Source: an uncultured Bacteroidota bacterium (GTDB lineage Bacteria; Bacteroidota; Bacteroidia; Chitinophagales; Chitinophagaceae). Taken from it: a stretch of DNA of 37,652 nucleotides. The stretch is taken from positions 1 through 37,652 of the forward strand of contig CAIYUO010000097.1 of the NCBI GenBank assembly GCA_903929425.1, in the 5' to 3' direction. The first letter of the stretch is position 1. Every line of letters starts with the position of its first letter. Shown here one piece after another: positions 8,268 through 17,279 of this stretch. The position numbers and the translations under genes are program-made. The notes under the pieces were generated by a model, which was not told the origin of the DNA, made no database searches, and saw only the letters and a program-made list of their open reading frames with translations.

Positions 8268-9521
8268 ATGCAAATTTTTCGTTTTTCACTAGTTATATTT
8301 TTCATTGGATTGTCTTTTATGGAATTAAGTGCACAGGACACAGCAACATTGCCTAATAAAGTTCATGCTAAAAATATATTCACTTTAGCATTTTATAAAC
8401 AGCCCGGAAAAGACTCCATGGTAGACATTATTGATGGTATTTATCGCGTATTTAAAATAAATAAAGTGCGTGGACTAAATGAATCCGAATATAAAGCGCA
8501 CTTAACGCTTATACCAAGTGTTGAATATAGTTTAGCAACAGGCATGGCAGCTGCTGTAAAGTCAAGTTATATTTTCGCAAAAAATGAGGGCATTCAAAAT
8601 AAGTCAACCATTTTTGCAGAATTAAAGTACACGCAAAACAAACAAATTGTTTCACAATTGGTTACCAACATTTGGTCCAAAAACGGACAATATAATTTTA
8701 ATAGCAATTGGTCTTTTTTAAAATTCCCGCAAAAAGATTTCGGCTTAGGAAGCAATAGCAGTTTGAATTTGTTTGATCAACTAGACTATTCATACATTAA
8801 AATGTATCAGTCTATTTTAAAAAAAATCGGGCCTAATTTGTTTTTTGGTCCTGGCATAAACCTAGACTATCATTGGAGTATATCAGATACTACTAGTAAG
8901 CAAAAGCCAATCAATGGATTTAATGAATATGGGTTTACTAAAAATTCAAATTCAAATGGGTTTTTGCTAAACTTATTATATGATACTAGGGTTAGTAATG
9001 TTAACCCAGTGGCAAATAGTAGTTACTTTAACATTACTTATCGAAACAATGTTAAGTTTTTAGGTAGTGATCAAAACTGGCAATCCATTATTATTGATTA
9101 TAGAAAATACCTTCCTTTCCCCCAAACAAGTAAAAATATTTTGGCTTTTTGGACCTATAATCAAATCACTTTAAAGGGAAAGCCACCTTATTTGGATTTA
9201 CCAAATACGGCAAATGATACTTATAATAATTTTGGAAGAGGTTATGTACTAGGTCGTTTTAGAGGAGATAAACTTTTGTTTGCAGAAACAGAATATCGTT
9301 TTGGAATTACTGAGAATGGATTTTTAGGAGGCGTCGTTTTTGCGAATGTTCAAAGCTTATCTTCACAACCAGGTCAGCCAATTAAAGGCCTTTTAACGGG
9401 ATACGGTGCTGGTATCAGAGTGAAATTTAATAAACACTCAAATACAAGTGTTGCATTAGATTATGGAATTGGACAAGGTGGATCCAAGGGAATTTTCATG
9501 AATCTTGGAGAAGTGTTTTAA
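8268..9521 (+). CDS. Omp85/BamA-like outer-membrane beta-barrel without POTRA domains
   Basis: 417 aa with a signal peptide (residues 1-22, ending LSAQ). The rest is amphipathic strands with aromatic ends. Near the C-terminus GYVLGRFRGDK resembles the conserved loop-6 (V/I)RG(F/Y) motif of the Omp85 superfamily, then AETEYRFGI, then YGAGIRVKFNKHSNTSVALD and the short tail GIFMNLGEVF ending in Phe, all typical of the last BamA/TamA strands. Only ~60 residues precede the barrel and no POTRA repeat is visible, so it belongs with barrel-only members. Function unknown; it could be a channel or carry a partner domain in trans. Divergent from glpD, with 108 nt between the chosen starts. Confidence 0.72.
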   Translation: MQIFRFSLVIFFIGLSFMELSAQDTATLPNKVHAKNIFTLAFYKQPGKDSMVDIIDGIYRVFKINKVRGLNESEYKAHLTLIPSVEYSLATGMAAAVKSSYIFAKNEGIQNKSTIFAELKYTQNKQIVSQLVTNIWSKNGQYNFNSNWSFLKFPQKDFGLGSNSSLNLFDQLDYSYIKMYQSILKKIGPNLFFGPGINLDYHWSISDTTSKQKPINGFNEYGFTKNSNSNGFLLNLLYDTRVSNVNPVANSSYFNITYRNNVKFLGSDQNWQSIIIDYRKYLPFPQTSKNILAFWTYNQITLKGKPPYLDLPNTANDTYNNFGRGYVLGRFRGDKLLFAETEYRFGITENGFLGGVVFANVQSLSSQPGQPIKGLLTGYGAGIRVKFNKHSNTSVALDYGIGQGGSKGIFMNLGEVF

Positions 9522-9551
9522 ACCAATGAATGTTTCTTAAAACAATTTTTA

Positions 9552-9776
9552 TTAGGCCTCAATCATTCTAATATACAATTCCTCTACTTTTTTTCTAGCC
9601 CAAGGTGTTTTTCTTAAAAATTTTAAACTGGATTTAATACTTGGGTTACTGTTAAAGCAATTAATAGGAATATGTTGACCTAAATCCTCCCAACCAAAGT
9701 ATTTAACCAACTCGGTTACAATATATTCAAGTGTTTTGCCATGAAGAGGGTCATTTGATACTTGTTGCATATGCAA
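9552..9776 (-). CDS. VF530-family (DUF2132) small protein
   Basis: 74 aa. The sequence follows the VF530 family almost from end to end: [43 protein letters not shown] and [12 protein letters not shown]. Family members form small helical bundles and have been described as DNA-binding from structure; function is otherwise unknown. The second Met (residue 3) is an equally good start. It is divergent from the pseudouridine synthase gene, with 23 nt between starts, and convergent with the Omp85-like gene. Confidence 0.87.
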   Translation of the reverse strand: MHMQQVSNDPLHGKTLEYIVTELVKYFGWEDLGQHIPINCFNSNPSIKSSLKFLRKTPWARKKVEELYIRMIEA

Positions 9777-9799
9777 TATTAATTAAATTGCCTTGGTCT

Positions 9800-10390
9800 A
9801 TGAATACACACCGATATTTTTTAGTGAATAAGCCATATAATATGGTGTCTCAATTTGTTAGTAGTCATGATGTGCGCTTATTGGGTGATTTGAATTTTGA
9901 TTTTCCTGAAGGAACACATGCCATTGGCAGATTGGATCAAAACTCAGAAGGTTTGTTATTATTAACGACTAATAAAAAAATCACTAAACTTCTATTTCAA
10001 GGACCTGTTCCTCATAAACGCACTTATTTAGTACAAGTAAAAAATAAAATGAGTATTGAAACAGCGCAGAAGCTTGCTGATGGAATTGAGATAAGTGCTA
10101 AAACAGGCACTAGTTTTAAAACCACAGCTTGTGAAGTTAATATTGTAGAAAAGCCAGAAGGTTTATTTGAAATAGGGAAGCCTTTACATGAAAATGTAAT
10201 TACTACTTGGTTAACCATTACACTAACTGAAGGAAAATTTCATCAGGTGCGCAAAATGGTTGCTGCAGTAAATCATAAATGTTTAAGGTTAATTCGCATA
10301 TCCATTGAAAATATTGAATTAGGAAAAATGCATTTTGGTGAAGTAATAGAGGTAAATGAGTCCTATTTCTTTAACAAATTATGTTTATAA
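9800..10390 (+). CDS. rluE: RsuA/RluE-family rRNA pseudouridine synthase
   Basis: 196 aa from the ATG at 9800. The catalytic motif GRLDQNSEGLLLLT places the nucleophilic Asp at residue 46. The start YFLVNKPYNMVSQF and the C-terminal GKFHQVRKMVAAVNHKCLRLIR are the KPxG-like and RQVRRM-like motifs of the RsuA/RluB/E/F branch. There is no N-terminal S4 domain, which with the short length points to RluE (23S rRNA U2457 in E. coli); the exact target is inferred. The frame is open back to 9731, but those 23 residues overlap the divergent VF530 gene and do not match the family. Confidence 0.87.
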   Translation: MNTHRYFLVNKPYNMVSQFVSSHDVRLLGDLNFDFPEGTHAIGRLDQNSEGLLLLTTNKKITKLLFQGPVPHKRTYLVQVKNKMSIETAQKLADGIEISAKTGTSFKTTACEVNIVEKPEGLFEIGKPLHENVITTWLTITLTEGKFHQVRKMVAAVNHKCLRLIRISIENIELGKMHFGEVIEVNESYFFNKLCL

Positions 10391-10416
10391 CCCTTATTAG
10401 TAAATGAATTTTGTAA

Positions 10417-10453
10417 TTTTTAATGTTTAAAAATCTATTTTAAACATTAAAAA
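10417..10453. repeat. Perfect 16-bp inverted repeat with 5-nt spacer
   Basis: TTTTTAATGTTTAAAA (10417-10432) is exactly complementary to TTTTAAACATTAAAAA (10438-10453) around the spacer ATCTA. It starts 27 nt after the rluE stop. It could be the terminator of that gene, though no T run follows it on the plus strand and the stem is nearly all A/T, or a binding site for a dimeric regulator upstream of susC. Confidence 0.8.
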
Positions 10454-10634
10454 AAATTATACTATTTAAATATAAGCATAACTGTAACAGATTTTTGAGT
10501 TAATTTATTATTTATTTCATATAATGTTATATTTAATATGAAAAATACTTGATGTTAACATATTTAAGATCAATTAGTTATGTATATTTTTATGTTTAGT
10601 CTATAAAATAAGTAGATTATTTTAGGATTTTTTG

Positions 10635-10642
10635 TAATTTTG
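10635..10642 (+). promoter_or_regulatory. Putative -7 promoter box for susC
   Basis: TAATTTTG matches the Bacteroidota primary-sigma -7 consensus TAnnTTTG. It would give a leader of about 75 nt before the susC ATG. No clear TTTG -33 element lies at the right distance, so this is a motif match only. Confidence 0.4.
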
Positions 10643-10725
10643 CTTTGGAAATTGTTAATAATTTCTTAATTTAGCATTTCGCGTTATTCCAAGACAAGTT
10701 CAGTTTAACAAAAATTAAAACAAGT

Positions 10726-13700
10726 ATGAGAAAAAAACTTTTATGGAGCTTACTTGCATCGTGCCTATTCTTTGGTACTGCATTAGCCCAAAATCCTACC
10801 GTAAATGGTAGAGTAACTGACGAAAAAGGAGATCCTATTTCAGGAGCTTCTATTCAAGTTAAAGGTACAAGAACAGGTGCTTCAGCAAATGCTGACGGTA
10901 CGTTCACTATTAAAGCTGCCAATGGTGCATCTTTAGTAATATCTGCACTTGGATATGAGTCAAAGACAGTAGCTGCTGCTGCAAATGTAACTGTGAAATT
11001 AGCCACTGATGTGAAAGCATTAAGTGAGGTAGTTGTAACAGGATCAGGTGTTGCTACATCAAGAAAAAAATTAGGTATTGCTACAGAATCTATTAGTTCT
11101 GCTAAATTACCTATCGTTCCTGCTGCTTCTATCGATCAAGCTTTGATTGGTAAAATTCCAGGTGCGCAAATTTCTTCTGTATCAGGTAACCCTGGTGACC
11201 AAGTAAACATCGTTTTACGTGGTATCAACTCAGTACAAGGCGGTACTCGTCCTTTAGTATTATTAGATGGAGTGGAAGTTCCTTTTTCTAGCTTAACAAC
11301 ACTTGACTTAACGCAAGTTGATCGTGTTGAGGTTGTACAAGGTGCAGCTTCTGCTTCTTTATATGGTGCGCAAGGTGCGAATGGTGTTATCCAAATTTTC
11401 ACTAAAAGAGGTCAAAAAGGAAAAATCAATGTGAATGTTACTTCTAGCTATGCTGTAAGTTCTTTCATTAACTCAGGTGATTTTGGTAAAGCAAAATTAC
11501 ACGGATATTTAACCGATGCTTCTGGTAACATCATTTCTCAAGGTGCTAGTGGTGGTTTTGCTGCTGGTGCTCCTTTAACGGTTGATCCAGTTTTAGGATC
11601 TATATTAGGTTCTGCAACATTGGCTTATCAATATGGTAGTAACGTTGCTGGTTTAACAGGTACCATTCCTGGTTTAACTCAGAACTATACTCGTTATGGT
11701 ATCTTGGATCCAAGAAACCAATACAACAAGCCATACGTTGGTGCGTTACAATTCCAAGATCATTATGCTCAAATTTTCCAAGATGCAACTACTATGAATA
11801 ATAGTGTAAACATCAATGGTGGTGGTGATAAAAATGACTTTAGCTTGACTGTTTCTAACAATCATTCTAATTCTCCTTTCTTAAGAAACAATGGTTTCTT
11901 AGACAGAACTAACATTACTGCAAATATTGGTGCTGAAATTTTCAAAGGTTTCACTATTCGTTCAATCACTAATATCGCTTATACATCAAATACAATGCAC
12001 CCAGGTTTAGGTGCACCAGGTGGAACTTTCTTTGGTTATGGTACTACAAATGCTGGTGTAGGTGATATTTATGGTTTCTTAAACACTTCTCCATTCTTAA
12101 GTATTGCTGATACAGTAGCTGGTGGGAAGCACCCTTATTATCAAAAAGCAAGTTTTGCTTCAGTGAATGCGGGTAACCCTTACTATAAAGTTGATTATTC
12201 TAATGGTAATAGTAAAAAGTATGATATCATTCAAAACTTTGAAGCTAACTACAAGATCAACAAAAACATCACTTTGAATGCGAAGTATGGTGTGAGCTAC
12301 AAAAATGAAAATGATGTATGGACTTATTACAACCAATCATTGGACGAAAGTTCTAATTATTATGAAGGTTGGGCTGGTCCAGGTCCTGACAATACTGGTT
12401 CTATCAATAACTACCAGTACAATTTGACAAAACAAAACTTTACTGCTAACGCAGTAGCTACAACTGATTTTGAAAGAGACTTTGGTTTGAAAATTCCTAT
12501 CACTACTTCAACTTTAGTTGCATTCGATTATCGTAAAAATCAATACAAAGAGTTAGATGGTTATGGTTACTCATTGCAGTTAAACCCTCCATTTAGCTTG
12601 ACTTCTGCTCAAGATAAAAACTACAGCTTTGACTATAATGAAACATTTGTTACTTATGGTTATGTAGTGGATCAAAAAATTGACTGGGCTAACCATGCTG
12701 GTATTACTGGTGGTTTCAGAACTGACTATTCTTCTGCATTCGGTGCGGGTTCTAAACCATTCACTTTCCCTCACTACAATGGATATGTGAACTTAGAATC
12801 ATTCAAATTCTTTGATAAATTAAGTAACACCATTACTGCATTAAAATTACGTGCTGCTTATGGTCAAGCGGGTATCCAACCAGGTACTTTTGATCGTTAC
12901 CCAGTATTAAACTTACAACCAACAGGTAATGAAGTTGCTTATACTAATCAGTCTTCAGCAAAAAATCCAAACTTAGATGTGGAGGTTTCAACTGAAACTG
13001 AATTTGGTACTGATTTATCTATTGCTTTATTAAAATCTGGTAACTGGTTTAGAAGCTTAAACTCTTCATTTACTTACTGGAAGCGTAATACTGATAACGC
13101 AATTTTTGCTCAAAACGTACCACCAAGTACAGGTGGAACAAGTTTATTGACAAACGCAATTGCTTTGTCTTCAAACGGTATTCAATTTAGCTTAAGCATT
13201 CCAGTTTTATCTACTAAAAACTTTAACTGGGATTTCACAACAAACTGGGGTAAACAAACTTCTATGATTGATAAAGTAGAAGGTGGTGATATACCATTGT
13301 TGTCTTATGCTGGTTCTACAGGTTTAGCTTTAGCTGCTGGTCGTAAGATTGGTGAGTTATATGGTTACAAAGGATTAACAAGTGTTGGTCAATTAAGAGC
13401 TGATGGTAAAACTCCATTTATTGCAGCTGCTGATCAATCAAAATATGAAATCGTAAACGGTAAAGTGGTTAACACACTAACTAAAGCAATGTACTTCTCT
13501 GATGAAGCAACTTCTTTAGGAGATCCTAACCCTACATTTACATCTTCATTCATCAACAACTTTACATTTAAGCAAGCAATTACTTTTGGTTTCCAATTGG
13601 ATTGGATCCAAGGTGCTCACTTATATAACCAAACTAAAGAGTGGATGTTCCGTGATGGTATTAGCAGTGATTTCACTAAGCCTATTACTATTGGTGGTCA

Positions 13701-14049
13701 AACTGGTGCTTGGACAGCATACTATGCAAGTGCTTACTATGCATTAGGAGCTACAGCAAAAGGTGTTGGTAACAACGTTACTAAAGACTTCTTCTACTAT
13801 GACGCGTCTTTCGTTAGATTAAGAAACGTTTCTGTAGGTATTGACTTTGCAAAACTTTCTGACTTGAAATGGGCTAAAAAAGCACAGTTGGTGTTGAGTG
13901 GTCGTAACTTGTTAACCTTTACTAAATATGATGGTTTAGATCCAGAAATTAGTTCAGGTGCATCTAACTCTTCTTATGATAGAGGTGTTGACCATAGCAC
14001 GATTCCAAATATGAAGTCTTTCCAAATTTCATTAAACCTTGGATTCTAA
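10726..14049 (+). CDS. SusC/RagA-family TonB-linked outer-membrane transporter
   Basis: 1107 aa. Signal peptide 1-21 (ending ALA); carboxypeptidase-regulatory-like domain ~25-100 (VNGRVTDEKGDPISGASIQV to SALGYESK); a Ton-box-like stretch LSEVVVTG at ~105; plug ~120-235 with IPGAQI, VLRGINSV, PLVLLDGVEV, LYGAQGANGVIQIFTKRG; then a 22-strand-type barrel ending in ISLNLGF. Role: TonB-driven import of a large ligand (glycan or peptide) captured by the SusD partner 28 nt downstream. No glycoside hydrolase, protease or sigma/anti-sigma pair adjoins, so the ligand cannot be named. Codon use is rich in GGT, GCT, CGT and AAC compared with neighbours, suggesting high expression. Confidence 0.96.
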   Translation: MRKKLLWSLLASCLFFGTALAQNPTVNGRVTDEKGDPISGASIQVKGTRTGASANADGTFTIKAANGASLVISALGYESKTVAAAANVTVKLATDVKALSEVVVTGSGVATSRKKLGIATESISSAKLPIVPAASIDQALIGKIPGAQISSVSGNPGDQVNIVLRGINSVQGGTRPLVLLDGVEVPFSSLTTLDLTQVDRVEVVQGAASASLYGAQGANGVIQIFTKRGQKGKINVNVTSSYAVSSFINSGDFGKAKLHGYLTDASGNIISQGASGGFAAGAPLTVDPVLGSILGSATLAYQYGSNVAGLTGTIPGLTQNYTRYGILDPRNQYNKPYVGALQFQDHYAQIFQDATTMNNSVNINGGGDKNDFSLTVSNNHSNSPFLRNNGFLDRTNITANIGAEIFKGFTIRSITNIAYTSNTMHPGLGAPGGTFFGYGTTNAGVGDIYGFLNTSPFLSIADTVAGGKHPYYQKASFASVNAGNPYYKVDYSNGNSKKYDIIQNFEANYKINKNITLNAKYGVSYKNENDVWTYYNQSLDESSNYYEGWAGPGPDNTGSINNYQYNLTKQNFTANAVATTDFERDFGLKIPITTSTLVAFDYRKNQYKELDGYGYSLQLNPPFSLTSAQDKNYSFDYNETFVTYGYVVDQKIDWANHAGITGGFRTDYSSAFGAGSKPFTFPHYNGYVNLESFKFFDKLSNTITALKLRAAYGQAGIQPGTFDRYPVLNLQPTGNEVAYTNQSSAKNPNLDVEVSTETEFGTDLSIALLKSGNWFRSLNSSFTYWKRNTDNAIFAQNVPPSTGGTSLLTNAIALSSNGIQFSLSIPVLSTKNFNWDFTTNWGKQTSMIDKVEGGDIPLLSYAGSTGLALAAGRKIGELYGYKGLTSVGQLRADGKTPFIAAADQSKYEIVNGKVVNTLTKAMYFSDEATSLGDPNPTFTSSFINNFTFKQAITFGFQLDWIQGAHLYNQTKEWMFRDGISSDFTKPITIGGQTGAWTAYYASAYYALGATAKGVGNNVTKDFFYYDASFVRLRNVSVGIDFAKLSDLKWAKKAQLVLSGRNLLTFTKYDGLDPEISSGASNSSYDRGVDHSTIPNMKSFQISLNLGF

Positions 14050-14077
14050 TTCTAACCTAAATTAAAAAGTATAACAG

Positions 14078-15790
14078 ATGAAAAGATCAATAAATTTTAA
14101 ACAAAGAACTCCAGGGTCGTACAGTTTGTACATCTTGGCGGTCGCAGTCATCATGTTGGTTTCTAGCGCTTGCGAGAAACAACTTGATGTGAAAAATCCA
14201 AACGATCCTACGTTTGGTGGTAACGTAACTACCGAGGGTGGTATTGCAGCTTACGCTAAGGGTAGCGTATACTGGAATGGCTTTAACTACGGTAATGGTT
14301 GGTTAGGTGATAGCTATTTTTCACTACAATGGGGTTACCGCGAATTAATGGGTGACGTAGCAGGTGGTGGACAAGGTTCTAACAACCAAACAACAACAAT
14401 GGGTGTTCCTGATAGTTTCGTTGCAGATCCTACAAATGCAGCTGCAACTACTTTCACAAACGCTTCACCTCAGGCTTTAGGTATTATCCGTGGTTTTAAC
14501 GACCCTGCTTCAACAGCAAACGGAAATAATGCTTTGTACTATGAGTGGACTAGTATGTATGCAATGATCAATGGTTGTAACACAGCCCTTGAGATTTTAC
14601 CTACTATTACAATGTCTGCTGATAAAACTAAAACTGTTCAAGCTTGGGCTTATTTCTGGAAAGGATATGCATATGCGCAAATCGGTAGTATGTATTATGC
14701 TGGTTTAATTCAGGATAAATCTGCTACAATTAACAATAAGTTTGTTGATCGTAATGCAATCATTGCAGAATCTGACAAGCAATTGAAATTAGCGCAAACT
14801 ACACTTACTAGTATTGCTAGTCAAGGTGATTATAGCTCAATGATGGGTCAATTAATTCCTCAGCAAAACCAAGTAGCTTTAGGTCAAGTACCTACTACTG
14901 CTCAGTTTATTAAGTCAATTAATACCTTATTAGCAAGAAACATCGTAGCGAATAAATTAGCTCCATTTGTAAAGGGTAGCACTAGTGCAACTATTGCAAA
15001 AGCTTCTATCCCTGCAATGTCAGCTGCTGATTGGGCTCAAGTAATTACATACTGTAATGCAGGTATTGGTCAAGGCGACAATGTATTTACAGGTCGTTCT
15101 TCAGGATCAAGCTCATTTTTCTCTGCTACTTCTGGTACAGTTGCAAGTATCGCTGCTTCATCTAATCAAAACACTACCTATAAAATTTCTGAGCGTTTGG
15201 TAGCAAACTTTGGTGCTGGTGATGCTCGTTTAGCAAACTTCACAGATAAGGACGGTGTATTCTATGGTGATGCAAACACTAACACAACTCGTTGGAGTTT
15301 AGTGGATGGCGCTGCTAAAGGATTAACTGTTCCTGTATTAGGTTCTAAGCAAGTGGGTGGTATTGAAGTTTACATCGGACCATCTTACGAAGAGAATGCT
15401 TTAATGTTAGCGGAAGCTAAAATTAGAACAGGTGATGTTGCTGGTGGTGTTGCTTTAATCAACGCTGTACGTACTTACCAAAAAGCAGGCGTTGCTGCTT
15501 TAGCAACTACAATCACTGCAACTGCTGCTTTAACTGAATTAACTAAAGAAAGAGGTGCTGCACTTGCTTTCCGTGGTTTATCTTGGTTTGATGCAAGACG
15601 TTGGGGTTGGACATACAGCACTGCTAATGGTGGTGGTCGTTATGGCGCTACTTTGATTTTCAATAAAGTAGTTTACACTAACGCTACAATTAATTACAAC
15701 TTTATGGATTATTGGGATGTTCCTACTGACGAAACAAGTAAGAATGCACCAGCTGCAGGTTCTGCTGCTGTTAAAAATCCTAACTGGTAA
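14078..15790 (+). CDS. SusD/RagB-family surface lipoprotein
   Basis: 570 aa. Lipoprotein signal with a long n-region; hydrophobic stretch ~16-31 ends VSSAC, Cys32. The TPR-like SusD fold is recognised at the C-terminus: NALMLAEAKIRTGDVAGGVALIN-type helix (given in part), VRTYQKAG, then LTKERGAALAFRGLSWFDARRWGW, the family's ER..EL.FEG.RWFDLRR motif. It would sit on the cell surface as the lid of the SusC transporter encoded just upstream and bind the ligand. There is no clue to that ligand in the sequence. The pair forms a two-gene operon ended by a strong hairpin. Confidence 0.94.
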   Translation: MKRSINFKQRTPGSYSLYILAVAVIMLVSSACEKQLDVKNPNDPTFGGNVTTEGGIAAYAKGSVYWNGFNYGNGWLGDSYFSLQWGYRELMGDVAGGGQGSNNQTTTMGVPDSFVADPTNAAATTFTNASPQALGIIRGFNDPASTANGNNALYYEWTSMYAMINGCNTALEILPTITMSADKTKTVQAWAYFWKGYAYAQIGSMYYAGLIQDKSATINNKFVDRNAIIAESDKQLKLAQTTLTSIASQGDYSSMMGQLIPQQNQVALGQVPTTAQFIKSINTLLARNIVANKLAPFVKGSTSATIAKASIPAMSAADWAQVITYCNAGIGQGDNVFTGRSSGSSSFFSATSGTVASIAASSNQNTTYKISERLVANFGAGDARLANFTDKDGVFYGDANTNTTRWSLVDGAAKGLTVPVLGSKQVGGIEVYIGPSYEENALMLAEAKIRTGDVAGGVALINAVRTYQKAGVAALATTITATAALTELTKERGAALAFRGLSWFDARRWGWTYSTANGGGRYGATLIFNKVVYTNATINYNFMDYWDVPTDETSKNAPAAGSAAVKNPNW

Positions 15791-15813
15791 TATTCATATC
15801 AGTTGATATATTT

Positions 15814-15845
15814 AAAAGGCCTCTCGTTTTCGAGAGGCCTTTTTT
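15814..15845 (+). terminator. Strong rho-independent terminator after susD
   Basis: AAAAGGCCTCTCG (15814-15826) pairs perfectly with CGAGAGGCCTTTT (15831-15843) around a TTTT loop, followed by further T's. The 13-bp stem has nine GC-rich central pairs. It separates susCD from the permease gene, whose ATG is 70 nt further on. Confidence 0.93.
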
Positions 15846-15915
15846 ATTAGCACACTTTTTATTTTGTATCTCTTTTTCTATCTTATTATTCGTTGACTTT
15901 TCTTATCTTGAATAT

Positions 15916-17232
15916 ATGCAGGATAACAAAAAACAATTGGGTTTATGGACAAGCACTTCGCTTGTTATAGGCAACATGATTGGAGCTGGTGTTTTTATGA
16001 TGCCCGCTACTTTAGCAAGTTTTGGCGGCATTAGTTTAGTGGGTTGGGTTTGTGCATCAATAGGAGCCTTTTTATTATCTAAAGTGTTTGCTAATTTATC
16101 AAAACTATTACCTGCAGCCGATGGCGGTCCGTACGCTTATTCACAAAAAGGACTGGGTGATTTCGCGGGCTTCCTAGTGGCTTGGTGTTATTTAGTTTCA
16201 GTATGGTGCACCAATGCAGCCATCACTGTTTCCTTTATCAGTGCGATGAGTACCTTTATACCTGTGTTAGCGACTAATAGTTTATTAGCAGCTTTTACAG
16301 GGTTAGCTACTATTTGGTTGTTGACATGGATTAATTCATTAGGTATTTTAACCTCTGGTAAATTGCAGTTGGTTACCACTATTTTAAAAATTGTACCTAT
16401 TATTTTAATAGGACTAGTAGGATTATTTTATATAAATTGGAATAATTTTTTACCATTCAATACGAGTGGCACATCCAATTTTGCAGCCATCACTGCTACT
16501 ACTACGCTTACCTTTTTTGCTTTCTTAGGAATTGAATGTGCAACGATTCCGTCCGGTAGTGTTGCTAATTCAGCTGCTACTGTTGCGAAGGCAACTACAC
16601 TTGGCACTTTGATTGCAACAGTGGTTTATATATTAAGTACTGTGAGCATTATGGGTATGATTCCTGCCGCACAATTAAAAACAAGTGTCACACCTTTTGC
16701 GGATGCGGCTATTATGATTTGGGGACAAGGTGCGCAGTATTGGGTGAGTGCAGGTGTTGCTATTGCTGCTTTTGGGGCTTTAAATGGTTATATATTAATT
16801 CAAGGACAACTACCAGCTGCAATTGCAAATGATAAATTATTTCCAGCCATTTTTGCGAAACAAAATAGTAAGGGTGTACCCGCAATGGGTGTGGTTATTT
16901 CAAGTGTTTTCGTTTCAGTATTTATGATTATGAATTATACAAAAGGGTTGGTTGCCCAATTTCAGTTTTTAATTTTATTGACTACCTCAACCATTATCAT
17001 TCCCTATGTTTTTTGCACCGCTTCTTTTATGATACTTCGTTTAAGAAAAACATTTACAAGTAGTATCGCCAAAATATCGGCTATTTTATTAGCGAGTTTG
17101 ACTTTTGTATTTTGTATTTGGATTATGTTAGGGCTTGGTCAAGAGACTGTATTTTGGGGTTTCTTTCTTACCTTGTTCTCTGTTCCAATTTATGTTTATG
17201 CAATTTGGAGGCGTGATCAAAAGCAAGCGTAA
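15916..17232 (+). CDS. APC-family amino-acid permease, AdiC-like (basic amino acid/polyamine antiporter branch)
   Basis: 438 aa with about 12 membrane segments. It aligns by eye along its length to the arginine/agmatine antiporter AdiC: GNMIGAGVFMMPATLASFGG (AdiC GNIMGSGVF), ADGGPYAYS, STVSIMGMIPAAQLKTSVTPFADAA, LPAAIANDKLFP. Asn20 keeps AdiC Asn22, but AdiC Ser26 is Ala24, and the substrate-stacking Trp202 and Trp293 appear as Phe and Tyr. It therefore probably transports an amino acid but not necessarily arginine. The arginine-deiminase-superfamily gene starts 47 nt downstream on the same strand, which favours a guanidino amino acid or its product (citrulline, ornithine) as substrate. Inner membrane. 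Confidence 0.88.
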   Translation: MQDNKKQLGLWTSTSLVIGNMIGAGVFMMPATLASFGGISLVGWVCASIGAFLLSKVFANLSKLLPAADGGPYAYSQKGLGDFAGFLVAWCYLVSVWCTNAAITVSFISAMSTFIPVLATNSLLAAFTGLATIWLLTWINSLGILTSGKLQLVTTILKIVPIILIGLVGLFYINWNNFLPFNTSGTSNFAAITATTTLTFFAFLGIECATIPSGSVANSAATVAKATTLGTLIATVVYILSTVSIMGMIPAAQLKTSVTPFADAAIMIWGQGAQYWVSAGVAIAAFGALNGYILIQGQLPAAIANDKLFPAIFAKQNSKGVPAMGVVISSVFVSVFMIMNYTKGLVAQFQFLILLTTSTIIIPYVFCTASFMILRLRKTFTSSIAKISAILLASLTFVFCIWIMLGLGQETVFWGFFLTLFSVPIYVYAIWRRDQKQA

Positions 17233-17279
17233 AATTCAGTATTTTTAACCATCTTCTTACAACTAATAATTAAGTGAAT

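Larger units (their letters stand above)
10391..10725. other. AT-rich intergenic region upstream of susC
   Basis: 335 nt without a gene, very AT-rich. It holds a perfect long inverted repeat in its first third (see separate entry) and a promoter-like box close to susC. Short T-rich and TTAA-rich stretches fill the rest. I see no riboswitch, small ORF with family support, or RNA gene. Unlike the two later TonB receptor promoters, I find no 11-bp phased direct repeat here. Confidence 0.6.

Noticed and set aside
9731..9799. Upstream start for the pseudouridine synthase
   Set aside because: It would overlap the divergent VF530 gene and add residues foreign to the family.
11136..11402. 88-residue open frame antisense inside susC
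   Set aside because: Composition (Pro, Thr, Cys-rich) mirrors the SusC plug coding strand; no family match or start signal. Other open frames inside large genes were dropped for the same reason.
341..15790. GH32 gene and susCD as one fructan utilisation locus
   Set aside because: Almost 9 kb and many unrelated genes on both strands lie between them; no shared regulator or transporter genes.
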